A stretch of DNA of 64,000 bases from a virus: the IMG/VR virus record IMGVR_UViG_3300032116_000031, positions 62,001 to 126,000 of that record, one strand, 5' to 3'. Under the pieces are notes generated by a model that made no database searches, was not told where the DNA came from, and saw only the letters and a list, made by a program, of their open reading frames with translations. The position numbers were made by a program, and so were the translations under genes. Shown one piece after another: positions 26,201-34,612 of the stretch. Numbering within the stretch: position 1 is the stretch's first letter; each line of letters opens with the position of its first letter.

Positions 26201-28269
26201 CCATTGTTAACAAATGTAGCAGGATCTAAAGTATTGATAAATTTTAATATCTTATCATTCTCTATTTGGTCTATAAAATAAGATGCTTCTATTTCAGAAT
26301 AACTTATAACATAATTTTCACCATTAAAAGGATCAAAAATACTGTAAGAATATAATATTCTCAAACGTTTCAATATTTCTTTATATAGTTCGCTTAGGGT
26401 TGCATCACCGTAATCAAAGTTTTGGCTTAAAGATAAACCATTTTCCCTATAATCAAGAATGTTTATAGGTATCCATTTATATATGGCCGTAGGACTAAAA
26501 GAATATGGGTTATCAGGTATATCAAATAACTCGTTTGAAGTTAAGCCTTTAATAATATCATTTACTATTTCCAATTCTGGAAAGTTAGGATTATTGTTTC
26601 CAACTACGTCACCTAACCATATTCTTTCTCCATTTGTATCAAATACAGCTGGGAATGGGTAAATTTTATTTTCTGATATAGGAATATCAGTTGAACCTCC
26701 TGATAAATTACTTTGAATAGAATAATAGTCTTTTAACCCTTGAATCCTAATATCGCCTATGCTTTCAGCCTTTCTACAAGTTTCATATAATATATTTAAA
26801 AATACATCAACGTTGCCGAAGATTATTTCAAATACATTATATACAGTTGGATTAAAGCCAATATCAGTTGTGAATGCCCCGTTAAGCTGATCTACTATTT
26901 TTTCTTCTAATTCTGTTTTTTTATTTTTTAGTAATTTCCTTTTTTCGTGCACATTATCTCTAACACTATAAAAAGAATAAAAGGAAACAGGTGTGAATGA
27001 ATCAAACTTGCTCTGTATGAATGTTATACTACTCTGATAATTAGATAGATAACTTGTGTTTTCATTTGAAATTATTTCTGTATCAATAATTTGAAGTAAA
27101 GCGTCGTTTACATCATTATAAGAAATAGATTTAGATAATGTAAAATTATTTAAAAAATAATTGTTTAAGTCAGGATATTTACCTTTGTTTAAATTAATTA
27201 AGCTATTATACTCGTTAATTAAGCTATTAACGTTATTTTGCATTTCATCTAAATTAGGAATTAGTTTATCCGAAAATAAACCTATATCTCTAAAAAAGTA
27301 ATATCCTTCTCCTGTTTTAAATTGTTCATAGTTTAAGTTTAACCCTGTTGGGTTTGTTATTAGTTTGGACGGCGAATTAATAATTTCTGTTATTTCATCT
27401 GCTTTTATCTGTAACGTATTAATAATAGTTAATTGAGAATAATCAGTATCCTTCTGTTTAAACTTTTCAGTATAATTAGCAATTTCAGTATATTTTATTA
27501 ATAATTCGGTTATTGATGATAACCCAATAGATCCATCTTTTTTTATGTAATTCTTTAAATAATCTTTACCTGCATTAGTGGCATTCAAAGCCATAACGTA
27601 TTTAGTAATAACATCAGATAAAAAGGAAAACTGATAACCTAAAAATTTACAATTAATAATGAAATCACTACTACCCTCATCAAACGAAGCTTTAAAATCA
27701 ATCATGTTTAAATAGTAAGTAGTAGGCCGCCCATAGTAACCCTTAACTGTTAATTCATAAATTGGATAAGGTAATCTAAAAAAAGAATTATATTTAGATA
27801 TATTTTCAACGCCTTCGCCATCGAAATACTCATAATTATTAAAAACAGCTGAACCCTTAACATCAACAAAATCAATTTCCACCTTTGGAGGTGTCATCAT
27901 AGCAGTTTCGATTGAAATTCGGGTAATACCTAATCCTTCATGAGTAGTTTCATTTAAACCTATGTTGGTATAATTGGTAGTTAAATAACCTGTTTTACCA
28001 TCAGCCTCATTCTCACTGGAAGTAGCAATAAAAGAAATAGAATCAGCTTCCCTACTCTTAGAAGAGTAAACATTATCAGAGGTAATAACACTCCTATTTT
28101 GAGGGAAAGATCTTAGTCTAACAAAGATAAACAAGTCTTCAGGGTTAACCAAAACATTGTCTGTTGGATTAGGATCAACAACGTAAGTGAAGAATGGAGT
28201 TTTGCCGTCAGGACCAGTTCCACTGTTTATAGTTCCTACATTGTAATTATAATTACTTAAATTAGCCAT
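23203..28269 (-). CDS. Giant baseplate hub/spike protein with C-terminal NlpC/P60-like peptidase
   Basis: 1688 residues. The first 250 residues (VLVNPEDLFIFVRLRS, TPPKVEIDFVDVKG, YPIYELTVKGYYGRP) resemble N-terminal baseplate domains of other large phages. The C-terminal 170 residues hold a cysteine-peptidase pattern: NVCATWARTALEQLGV (C1526), GIPNGSLLFGYSQG, and VTHVGIFYNNQFY (H1644), the Cys and His blocks of NlpC/P60 or CHAP folds. It is therefore a probable tail-borne wall hydrolase that cuts peptidoglycan on injection. It sits downstream of gp53-like and OmpA-domain genes and is preceded by two copies of the hairpin repeat. Confidence 0.8.
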   Translation of the reverse strand: MANLSNYNYNVGTINSGTGPDGKTPFFTYVVDPNPTDNVLVNPEDLFIFVRLRSFPQNRSVITSDNVYSSKSREADSISFIATSSENEADGKTGYLTTNYTNIGLNETTHEGLGITRISIETAMMTPPKVEIDFVDVKGSAVFNNYEYFDGEGVENISKYNSFFRLPYPIYELTVKGYYGRPTTYYLNMIDFKASFDEGSSDFIINCKFLGYQFSFLSDVITKYVMALNATNAGKDYLKNYIKKDGSIGLSSITELLIKYTEIANYTEKFKQKDTDYSQLTIINTLQIKADEITEIINSPSKLITNPTGLNLNYEQFKTGEGYYFFRDIGLFSDKLIPNLDEMQNNVNSLINEYNSLINLNKGKYPDLNNYFLNNFTLSKSISYNDVNDALLQIIDTEIISNENTSYLSNYQSSITFIQSKFDSFTPVSFYSFYSVRDNVHEKRKLLKNKKTELEEKIVDQLNGAFTTDIGFNPTVYNVFEIIFGNVDVFLNILYETCRKAESIGDIRIQGLKDYYSIQSNLSGGSTDIPISENKIYPFPAVFDTNGERIWLGDVVGNNNPNFPELEIVNDIIKGLTSNELFDIPDNPYSFSPTAIYKWIPINILDYRENGLSLSQNFDYGDATLSELYKEILKRLRILYSYSIFDPFNGENYVISYSEIEASYFIDQIENDKILKFINTLDPATFVNNGLAYNFTNDDVTIAPYQFNDNNTGLVFSPISFIDNSNLQYLAGDRASYTSKALSPALNTYFADTKTIQAFIFRNLINPDYFIFDQNYFNVTADLTNVFNNDDLNKYLKNISSGSAASISSMYNLNVIDGTAAGIVGADTTSGNVSGDRANNSRYKIGRSITQYKQFVKIFDLFYYDKNNINAKAFLFLETIGYKDYYHFREYANKFSCVLNMTELYVAYIGGILKHSHQIHYQGYNFLVDDIKSDPEYTNVGDYNARYNRTWVPKSEFENLLSDEGFKFFVDAFDKFVEEYNAGGFSNYVYNYVTFDPKSDNTIGEYETAFDTILNRIKAYKEVAIISPRELFKQPIIEPNSNVISKYLSGFINAAKKFINTKLTEKQRIRQDEINNIITDKNIKIQIYEHLKNIYDKWLSYSTVDGKIYNFANYFVNGNTDTKKKLIDHCYFIDRTWSYIGDKAVLNPKPLLIYANQTDGNIYFLMSRVLKDNNFNIYNIPSFVNYYDKQDVMEMFKPFTTLNENVNFSDDKPTGGSCFVFQYVAGNSKVLDLNNRVGYFNDSFDFNANAIIDTNLPKSILNRNISQTQLTGADLKDYLAKYNLSVFRVAYADQNQNIFKRIEVSQQEHRETAESILILNELAGGKGATKRLYTGMDLYNVYAVRSYSTTVECLGNTQILPTQYFQLDNVPLFHGAHMITSVKHEITPNNMTTTFSGMRISKFTYPIIDKMTTFLNLELSNSISSSELTVPLSNESDFSNGEDRGTVNTNSKNIDSTILREIQQTGAGSANTALNSQNTLFTIEYRGAVAKFSVSTSVNTAVLNTELSNLFTSNNVSTFGLGNNVCATWARTALEQLGVVRIGAVDKIGDAWNWFMGLPEDGRMGYFTANDKLNNWSNSDLVAKGIPNGSLLFGYSQGSSFKTKAYNQMNDPVNFPNRTSRKNIMRTNNRSPMNSNFDFSVVTHVGIFYNNQFYNLVSSRVKQEPDSGFVPIAFYPFLDKLRNIVANN

Positions 28270-28313
28270 TAATTTTATTTTCTTTAATTTGTAAATTACT
28301 GATAAACAGTGAA

Positions 28314-28380
28314 TTACAAGCGAAAAAATATGCTTTTAGCTTTTCGACACTGTTATATAATAATTTACTAAAAGCATATT
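28314..28380. repeat. Copy B of the conserved hairpin repeat
   Basis: Identical over 67 bases to copy C. A 13-base arm AATATGCTTTTAG (28327-28339) pairs with CTAAAAGCATATT (28368-28380) around a conserved 28-base loop. In the leftward sense the second arm is followed by TTTTCGC, so a terminator or processing site is possible. Confidence 0.92.
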
Positions 28381-28503
28381 TGTCTTAGTTGTATATATAT
28401 TATATCTACCGCAAATAACAATAAAAACAAAATGGAAATTTTAACGCTTTATTTTCAATAAATATTATTTCTTGTTATTTGTATCTCATTGATTATTAGT
28501 TAT

Positions 28504-28570
28504 TTACAAGCGAAAAAATATGCTTTTAGCTTTTCGACACTGTTATATAATAATTTACTAAAAGCATATT
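28504..28570. repeat. Copy C of the conserved hairpin repeat
   Basis: Identical over 67 bases to copy B, and shares an extra AGTTTTCTATATATTATT flank with copy A that runs into the stop codon of the leftward gene ending at 28587. It begins 17 bases after that stop on the leftward strand. The loop is conserved as strictly as the stem. Confidence 0.92.
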
Positions 28571-28586
28571 AGTTTTCTATATATTA

Positions 28587-28895
28587 TTAATAATACAGCT
28601 TCAATTTTTCCACCTCGTTTATCCACCTTTGAAGCGCATCTTGATACGGAAAAGGAATAATTAAAAGAGTGCCATCGGGGATTTCATCTTCATTTTTGCA
28701 AATAGTAGCGTTAGCCATTAAAATAAGCCTTCCACCAAAGGGATTAGAATAGAACCGTTCAGAAACAGTATCCATCCTATCGCTTAGTTTATTCCACACA
28801 TAAGTTAAATCACTGTTTTTTTTTGGTAATTTAACAAAGGGTATATCAGATGTCTTCTCACCTACTTTGAAAGGTGTATAAAAATTATAATACAT
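28587..28895 (-). CDS. gp53/LysM-like baseplate wedge protein
   Basis: 102 residues. The pattern LSDRMDTVSERFYSNPFGG followed by LILMANATICKNEDEIPDGTLLIIP matches the T4 gp53/LysM-type tail proteins, in which a LysM-like fold (D-x-L-x2-IA.RYYG....W..i...N......I..G..L.IP) helps tie the wedge together. It lies 4 bases downstream of the OmpA-domain baseplate gene and is followed by hairpin copy C. Assignment by motif and context. Confidence 0.78.
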   Translation of the reverse strand: MYYNFYTPFKVGEKTSDIPFVKLPKKNSDLTYVWNKLSDRMDTVSERFYSNPFGGRLILMANATICKNEDEIPDGTLLIIPFPYQDALQRWINEVEKLKLYY

Positions 28896-28898
28896 ATT

Positions 28899-31800
28899 TT
28901 AATCTATTTGACCATTGTTTGAAGTTAAGGCTGAAACTACCTTTTTTTGCACTATATTATTAAATGTTTTTAATTGTTCAGTGTCAGTTATTTTTTCTCT
29001 ATCTATTTCTGCATCATTTTTTACAGGCATTCTATCAATCACTTTATACCTTGACGTATCTTCACCTTTTTCTGATTTAGACTCCACATATTCTATAGTT
29101 GAAGATCTGGGATCAAACATATTCATTGAAGAGTAGAAGTTAAAGGATAGAGCATTTTGTAACCTATTAATTGGACCTTGTAAAGATTGCCCGCCTATGA
29201 AAACGATATTTAAAGTTATTTTTGCTATCATAGGTGCAACAAAACCTTCTGGGTTTAAATCCCATTTGATACCATCATTTCCTTCAAATTGTATATCCAT
29301 ACTGTTGATTAATATTTTACTATAGTAAAAATCGCCAATTTTTAATATGCAGACAGGTGGACGGCCAAATGCTAAATTTGTAATATTATCTACCCCGTCA
29401 ACACCTATGTTCCTTGATTGCCTAGTACATTGATGTAAGAAATTCAATCTACTATTAAAGCCTTCAGGTGTCATTGAATGGAAAGCTGGATGGAAATATT
29501 TAATTTTCTCTGAAATAGTTTTCAGATGTTGTGGTTCATATGTTTCCAGATATTCAAAAACATCACATTCCCTAATATCAGCTAACATATCCATTAAATC
29601 AGAGTTTTCATCTTCGATGACAATTGGCTCTGAATCTACTAAATCATTATCTTGATCTAAATTATCATCATCAATAATATCATCGACAGTTTTATCTTCT
29701 TCCACTTCTACGGGCTTTTCTTCATTACCATAACTAATTACTATTTCAGCTCTCCTAGCTTCAACTGCTGCTTTATTCCCCCTTGGTACATTATCACCAG
29801 TATTAGGAGAATCTTTGTCAGATACGGCTAATGGTTCATTAATAATAATAAAAGAAGCTAAATCCCCTAAATCATTATTTTCTTTATATTCATTTAATTT
29901 TTTTAGAAACCATAACCTAGCGTTTGCAGCTCTATCGTAAGACAATTTGTAATTAGTGGTGTCTAATGGTAGAGCTTGACTAGCTGAACCAAAAAAATCA
30001 ACATAAATATATGTATTCTCTAATATTCTTGCAGTATCAAAAACATCTTTGAATTTATCATTTATATATTGATCATTAAAAAAATCATCATTTAAAAAAT
30101 AATTTGTTCTATTGTCATATGCTAAACCTGTTGTTTTATCTCTTTTAACATCTTTATAATAAGTATAATCTAAACCAGCAAGTTGATATTTAGATTGATA
30201 CCCTGCATTTTCTCTTAAATCTCCATTTCTAGGAGGAATGTTAGAAACATTATTTGGAAAATAAATGTTAATAAATGTTAATACAACACTACTCCCCTTT
30301 TTTATAATAGCTTCTTCAACTTTTGCTTCCTCTTTTTGTTTCTCTTCTTTTACTTCTTCAGTTGTTATTTTTACTTTTGGTTTAGTAGTTTTCTTTCTAT
30401 TTTCATCTAATATATCAATATTGCTTTTTTTTCTTTTTAATCTTGAAATTTCATCAATAACTGATTTATCACCTTTGAAATATCTTTCCCATATTTCATT
30501 TCTTTCGCCTCTTAGTTTGTTAACTACTGCTGGATAGTCTACAATCATAGTAAAACTTAAAGAACCACTTCTATCTGTATTATTATAAGAATAAACATTT
30601 TCACCCCTCCCAATAAAGCTATGTGTTTCCCAATTAACTGAAACTGATTCACTGAAAGTTAAATCGTAAGGTGGAAACCACATCACTCTTCCTTTATGCC
30701 CTGATAATAAATCACCCGTACCTTTCTCACAGTCTTCCAACCCATTTGTAAAACCTTCCCAAGCAAGATTCTCAATAGAGAACATATAATTTTTTAAGTT
30801 TGCACCAGTGGAAGAACGATAAGTAGGAGCAAAGTTTAATAAACCGTTATCACCTAAAACACTTAATTTAGAGTTTTCTCTAAATAATCCCCTGCTAGAT
30901 ATAGCTCTATTTAATTTAGTATGTTTTCTTTCCTTAGTAAAAACCCTAAAAAAATCACCTTTTGAAACAATATAAGCCTCGTTTGCAGGACCTTCATCTA
31001 CAAACCAACCTGCTTTTGCTGTGACAGCATCACCTCTTGAAATTTTAACTTGCTTCCCGTTTTGAATAATATCAAAATCTTTTTCAACAGATGAAATAAA
31101 CGGCCCAACTTTATTGTTCCTTGTTGAATTAACTATTTCCTTTGTTTTGAATAATAGAGATTTACTGTTGAATTTATTTTCAGTTGTTGCATCCCAAACA
31201 GCTGCAATATTATTTTTATTAAATGGCGCATTTTTAGTTTCATCTTCATTGTAGAAAAAATCTTCAGATGAACTAATTAGATTAGGTACAGTTTCATTTT
31301 TTATAATAGAATTAACGCCGTATATAGGATCATAAACTGTTTCCTTATACTTAAATCTTTTTATTTGTGTACCTAATTTATCGGTGACAAATTCAAAATC
31401 TTCAAGGACAACTGTTTCAGCGTTGAAATCACTTAAATTAGTAAAAGGCTCTGGCGCATCAGAACCAATATAAACGTATTGGTTATCTTTTACAATAAAT
31501 TCACCTTTTTCGTTCTGTAAAGTAGGAGTATACCCGTTCTCATTTTCAAGTGTTCTTAAATGAGTGTACAAGGCTTCTTTTTGCCCTGCACCTGTGTATT
31601 CCAATAATATTTTAGTTTGCTCTGATTGCGAGAATTGAGATTTTCTATTAATATTAAAAGCATCGTCAGGTAAAAAACTAAATGGAACATAAGATCCAGT
31701 TAATTTTTCTAAGAATAAACCTACTTTTCCAATAGCACTTTTAGGAACTGTAATATCATACGGTAATCTTAATGGATTACCATCCTGTAACAACCTAAAT

Positions 31801-32405
31801 GGGCTAGTCTGTAAATATTCGCTAGCTATTTGACCAGCGTTATTACTTAAATTTCTTCTAAAATGGTCACTCAATGCCTCTGAACCTATAAGACCTAACT
31901 TGGTATCAGTAGTCTTCAATCCGTTGAATATAGACAAAGTATCAAATATTGTAGAAGTAGATTGAACCCTTCTGATATACTCTAAATAATCAGTTTCTTG
32001 TTCTTCAAATGGTGGGCAAGGTTCTAATCCTATAAATTGATATTCAGGATTAGCGTATAAATTACAAGGGATAATATCTCTATAAAAACCTTCAGAAACA
32101 TCAGATATTGAAGGCATATCTATAACGGATATATCTCCAAAATCAACGCTCCTAACTTCAAATATATCAGGTCTAGTTAAGTTTAAATCATATAAATCAT
32201 CTAAATAATTAGCACCTATTTCCAAAGGATCAGGAGAATAGTTTAAGGGGTTTCCATTAAAAGGAATACGTGCTTCTTCAAAGAAACCATCAAGATCATA
32301 TTGTGTATCAATATTCTTTTTTGCTTCTGAAGTAGGATATAATATTTTGCTTTTATCTTCTTCCCTCTTATTTGTAGCTATTAAATCTAACAGAGTTTTG
32401 CACAT
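28899..32405 (-). CDS. Baseplate/tail-tube-initiator protein with internal OmpA-like domain
   Basis: 1168 residues. A central segment (about 540-630) GRVMWFPPYDLTFSESVSV, HSFIGRGENVYSY, DRSGSLSFTMIVDYP and the C-terminal block CILKIGDFYYSKILINSM, WDLNPEGFVAPMIAKI and LQNALSFNFY match baseplate proteins of other large myophages. Between them, about residues 780-890, VDFFGSASQ, LSYDRAANARLWF and AAVEARRAEIVIS resemble an OmpA/MotB C-terminal peptidoglycan-binding domain, flanked by lysine/glutamate-rich and aspartate-rich linkers. Such a domain could fix the baseplate on the wall. It follows the tape-measure gene in transcription order. Confidence 0.78.
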   Translation of the reverse strand: MCKTLLDLIATNKREEDKSKILYPTSEAKKNIDTQYDLDGFFEEARIPFNGNPLNYSPDPLEIGANYLDDLYDLNLTRPDIFEVRSVDFGDISVIDMPSISDVSEGFYRDIIPCNLYANPEYQFIGLEPCPPFEEQETDYLEYIRRVQSTSTIFDTLSIFNGLKTTDTKLGLIGSEALSDHFRRNLSNNAGQIASEYLQTSPFRLLQDGNPLRLPYDITVPKSAIGKVGLFLEKLTGSYVPFSFLPDDAFNINRKSQFSQSEQTKILLEYTGAGQKEALYTHLRTLENENGYTPTLQNEKGEFIVKDNQYVYIGSDAPEPFTNLSDFNAETVVLEDFEFVTDKLGTQIKRFKYKETVYDPIYGVNSIIKNETVPNLISSSEDFFYNEDETKNAPFNKNNIAAVWDATTENKFNSKSLLFKTKEIVNSTRNNKVGPFISSVEKDFDIIQNGKQVKISRGDAVTAKAGWFVDEGPANEAYIVSKGDFFRVFTKERKHTKLNRAISSRGLFRENSKLSVLGDNGLLNFAPTYRSSTGANLKNYMFSIENLAWEGFTNGLEDCEKGTGDLLSGHKGRVMWFPPYDLTFSESVSVNWETHSFIGRGENVYSYNNTDRSGSLSFTMIVDYPAVVNKLRGERNEIWERYFKGDKSVIDEISRLKRKKSNIDILDENRKKTTKPKVKITTEEVKEEKQKEEAKVEEAIIKKGSSVVLTFINIYFPNNVSNIPPRNGDLRENAGYQSKYQLAGLDYTYYKDVKRDKTTGLAYDNRTNYFLNDDFFNDQYINDKFKDVFDTARILENTYIYVDFFGSASQALPLDTTNYKLSYDRAANARLWFLKKLNEYKENNDLGDLASFIIINEPLAVSDKDSPNTGDNVPRGNKAAVEARRAEIVISYGNEEKPVEVEEDKTVDDIIDDDNLDQDNDLVDSEPIVIEDENSDLMDMLADIRECDVFEYLETYEPQHLKTISEKIKYFHPAFHSMTPEGFNSRLNFLHQCTRQSRNIGVDGVDNITNLAFGRPPVCILKIGDFYYSKILINSMDIQFEGNDGIKWDLNPEGFVAPMIAKITLNIVFIGGQSLQGPINRLQNALSFNFYSSMNMFDPRSSTIEYVESKSEKGEDTSRYKVIDRMPVKNDAEIDREKITDTEQLKTFNNIVQKKVVSALTSNNGQID

Positions 32406-32461
32406 ATTCTCTTTATTTCTTATTGTAATAAATAGAATAAGATAAAATTTACCTACTCTAT

Positions 32462-34360
32462 TTAAAATGGACCTGTGTTTCTACCGCCATTTGAATTAGT
32501 ACCTTTAAATAAATTTTCTATGTCTTGTTTAAATTTATTATCTTTTGATAAATCTACTTTTGTTGAAGGCTTACCATTAACATTAACATCAATTACAAAT
32601 GGTGCACCTGTTGAGGATACCTGAATCTGACCATTAGTTGTATTTGTTGTTGTATAATTTCCACCTGTTTGTTGTTGGACGGCGTTTGCTGATTTAAGAG
32701 TATTATCTTGGGGTTTAAATGATGTGTCTTTATTTTTATCTTTATCTGTAGGTGGTGACATTATACCTAAACCTGTTAATGTAGCATAAGTTAAAGGATT
32801 AGTAAACAACAACCCTTTTTTAACAGTGTTAATAAAACCAGTACCCCAATCTTCATCTCTAACAAATTTACCCGCACTTTCAGCTGCCCCTTGCTTTGCT
32901 TTATTTACAGTGTCAATTCCTTTATATAACTTACTATCAGGATCCCTTAACATTTGATTAAAATAAAATACGCCGTCTTTTGCATTTTTAGTTTCAATCG
33001 CTAAGGTTTCTAAATTATTAGAAGATTCTATTACTTTTTCTGCAAAATGTTGTAATTTTTCCACCATAGTTTGATTAGCTGTCGCTAAACTATCAAAACT
33101 ACTTTTTCCTTCTTCTGATGTTACTGTACTTAATCTTAAAATTTCTTGTTCAGTTAAATCTCTAACTGCTTTCGTTTGACCATCTACTTTAACAGTAGCA
33201 ACTCCTTGCTCAAAACTAGCCATTCCAGCTATTTTAGTTGCATATTCTCTTAAATTGGGTGATAACGTTCTTTCAATAATATCTTCTTTTTTCCCTAATT
33301 TAGCTTGTTGAGCTAATTCTTCCACCGATTGACCCGTTATTTTTGATAAATCTCTTAATGTACGATTTTCCATAGATGAAAGGTCAATCATACCTGTTTG
33401 CTTATTTAAAGCACCCATCCCTTTTGTAACTTCTGATAACTTTTCAGTGAAAGCCTCTAAATCGTTATTAGCGTCATATAATAAACTAAATGGATCACCC
33501 AACTTAGCAAATTCCCCACCTAACATTTGTAAACTTGCCGCAGCCTCTATCGCTCCTTCAGGGTCATAAACTTGGTCAGCAAAATTAGATATAGATTCCA
33601 TTTTCATACCTAATGCGTTAGCCTTTTTAACCATTTCACCTAATCCAGCTACACCATTCTTAAAATTAAATTTATCTATTAATCTAATATTGCTTTCAAT
33701 ATCATCAAATACTTTTTTAGTATTTAAACCTAACTTATTAACCTTTTTGTTTGTCTCATCTAAAAAATCAAAAGTATTTTCAATTGATGCACCGTATAAT
33801 TTAGTTAACCCGAATAATTCATTATAATTTTTACCTAATGTGTTAGAAATTTTAGTCATATCTGTCAATTCATCACCAGATAACATTATATTTCTACCGT
33901 AATTTTCAGTAAAAGTTTTATATGTTTCAGTTAATTCTTTTTGACCAAAACCTAAATCTTTTGTTTTACCACCCGCTATTAAGATATTTTCTTTGATTTG
34001 TTCTGAAAAACTACCTGCTATACCTAATTGTTTATTAGCACTATTAACTGCTCTTAACGTTTCATCCCAATATTTAGTAGCACCAAAAGGAACATTAAAT
34101 TCACTACCTAATTTAATGTTAAAAGTTTGTAGCAAATCGCTACTTTCAAGGTAGTTAGTAACAGCTTGTGCTCCTTTTAATTTTAAATAATCAAAACCAT
34201 AAATGTAAGTTTTAACAGCACCTTCAATAATAGGTAAAACTTGATCAAAAACGTTTGACGCAAGATTCATAGTTTTAGCTGCTTTTGCAGCACCACCAGA
34301 AAGTTTGCCTATATTACCGCCTAACGAAGCCATGCTTCTAAATATCGCTGCCCATGCCAT
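32462..34360 (-). CDS. Tail tape measure protein
   Basis: 632 residues. Long helical protein with a Gly/Ala-rich hydrophobic head (SLGGNIGKLSGGAAKAAKTM), repeated helices typical of tape measures and a polar, Gln/Thr/Asn-rich end (VQQQTGGNYTTTNTTNG). It has the canonical place after the tail tube and chaperone genes. It sets tail length and may help DNA ejection. At 632 residues it predicts a fairly short tail (roughly 95 nm if the common 1.5 angstrom per residue rule holds). Confidence 0.82.
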   Translation of the reverse strand: MAWAAIFRSMASLGGNIGKLSGGAAKAAKTMNLASNVFDQVLPIIEGAVKTYIYGFDYLKLKGAQAVTNYLESSDLLQTFNIKLGSEFNVPFGATKYWDETLRAVNSANKQLGIAGSFSEQIKENILIAGGKTKDLGFGQKELTETYKTFTENYGRNIMLSGDELTDMTKISNTLGKNYNELFGLTKLYGASIENTFDFLDETNKKVNKLGLNTKKVFDDIESNIRLIDKFNFKNGVAGLGEMVKKANALGMKMESISNFADQVYDPEGAIEAAASLQMLGGEFAKLGDPFSLLYDANNDLEAFTEKLSEVTKGMGALNKQTGMIDLSSMENRTLRDLSKITGQSVEELAQQAKLGKKEDIIERTLSPNLREYATKIAGMASFEQGVATVKVDGQTKAVRDLTEQEILRLSTVTSEEGKSSFDSLATANQTMVEKLQHFAEKVIESSNNLETLAIETKNAKDGVFYFNQMLRDPDSKLYKGIDTVNKAKQGAAESAGKFVRDEDWGTGFINTVKKGLLFTNPLTYATLTGLGIMSPPTDKDKNKDTSFKPQDNTLKSANAVQQQTGGNYTTTNTTNGQIQVSSTGAPFVIDVNVNGKPSTKVDLSKDNKFKQDIENLFKGTNSNGGRNTGPF

Positions 34361-34370
34361 ATGTTATTAT

Positions 34371-34387
34371 TTTTTTATAATAAATAA
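34371..34387 (-). promoter_or_regulatory. Late-type promoter element before the tape measure gene
   Basis: Leftward strand reads GTTATTTATTATAAAAA, 11-27 bases before the ATG at 34360. Same recurring A/T-rich element as before sheath and tube genes, slightly diverged. Confidence 0.35.
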
Positions 34388-34420
34388 CGGCCAAAAAAAT
34401 TATTCATTTTTCTGACCGTT
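34386..34420 (-). terminator. Hairpin at the end of the frameshift extension (possible weak terminator)
   Basis: A 14-base arm at 34386-34399 pairs with 34407-34420 with two G-U pairs on the RNA, loop 7 bases. It overlaps the stop of the chaperone extension at 34400-34402 and is not followed by a clean T run, so termination is uncertain. Confidence 0.4.
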
Positions 34421-34612
34421 TTCAATTTTAATATATTCTACCAATTTTTCCAAATGAAATTTTCTTTCTAAAATTGGCATAGTTCTAACGTCTTCCCTTG
34501 TAAAATTACCATATTTTACAAGTAAAAGTAATTCTTCTAAGAAAACTTTAACATAATCTATCGAAACATCAAATATTCTACTACATATCTTTATATACTC
34601 GGAAAAAAAAAC
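34400..34612 (-). CDS. -1 frame extension of the tail assembly chaperone (gpT-like domain)
   Basis: This frame is open from just after a TGA at 34613-34615 down to TAA at 34400-34402, 70 codons, and has no usable start before the internal ATG at codon 45. It encodes SEYIKICSRIFDVSID, then LLLVKYGNFTREDVRTMPI and LERKFHLEKLVEY. The 'MP..ER' plus aromatic/basic spacing resembles the small second chaperone domain in T4-like and lambda-like tails. It overlaps the end of the upstream 240-residue gene at a run of nine T residues, so a -1 slip would fuse them into a product of about 304 residues. Confidence 0.72.
   Translation of the reverse strand, partial: VFFSEYIKICSRIFDVSIDYVKVFLEELLLLVKYGNFTREDVRTMPILERKFHLEKLVEYIKIENGQKNE

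Larger units (their letters stand above)
28270..28586. other. 317-base non-coding spacer between hub and gp53-like genes
   Basis: No convincing frame on either strand. It holds two 67-base copies of the hairpin repeat (28314-28380 and 28504-28570) separated by 123 bases of A/T-rich unique sequence. It is the longest gene-free stretch in the window and is exceptional for an otherwise tightly packed tail operon. Confidence 0.8.

Noticed and set aside
28201-28215. Further TGGACGGCG-like sites such as TTTGCCGTCAGG
   Set aside because: They differ in the core and are not counted; only exact 9-base matches were used for the count.
28270-28586. CRISPR array suggested by repeated units
   Set aside because: Only two copies with a single 123-base interval here, plus one copy 26 kb away; no regular spacers and no cas genes.
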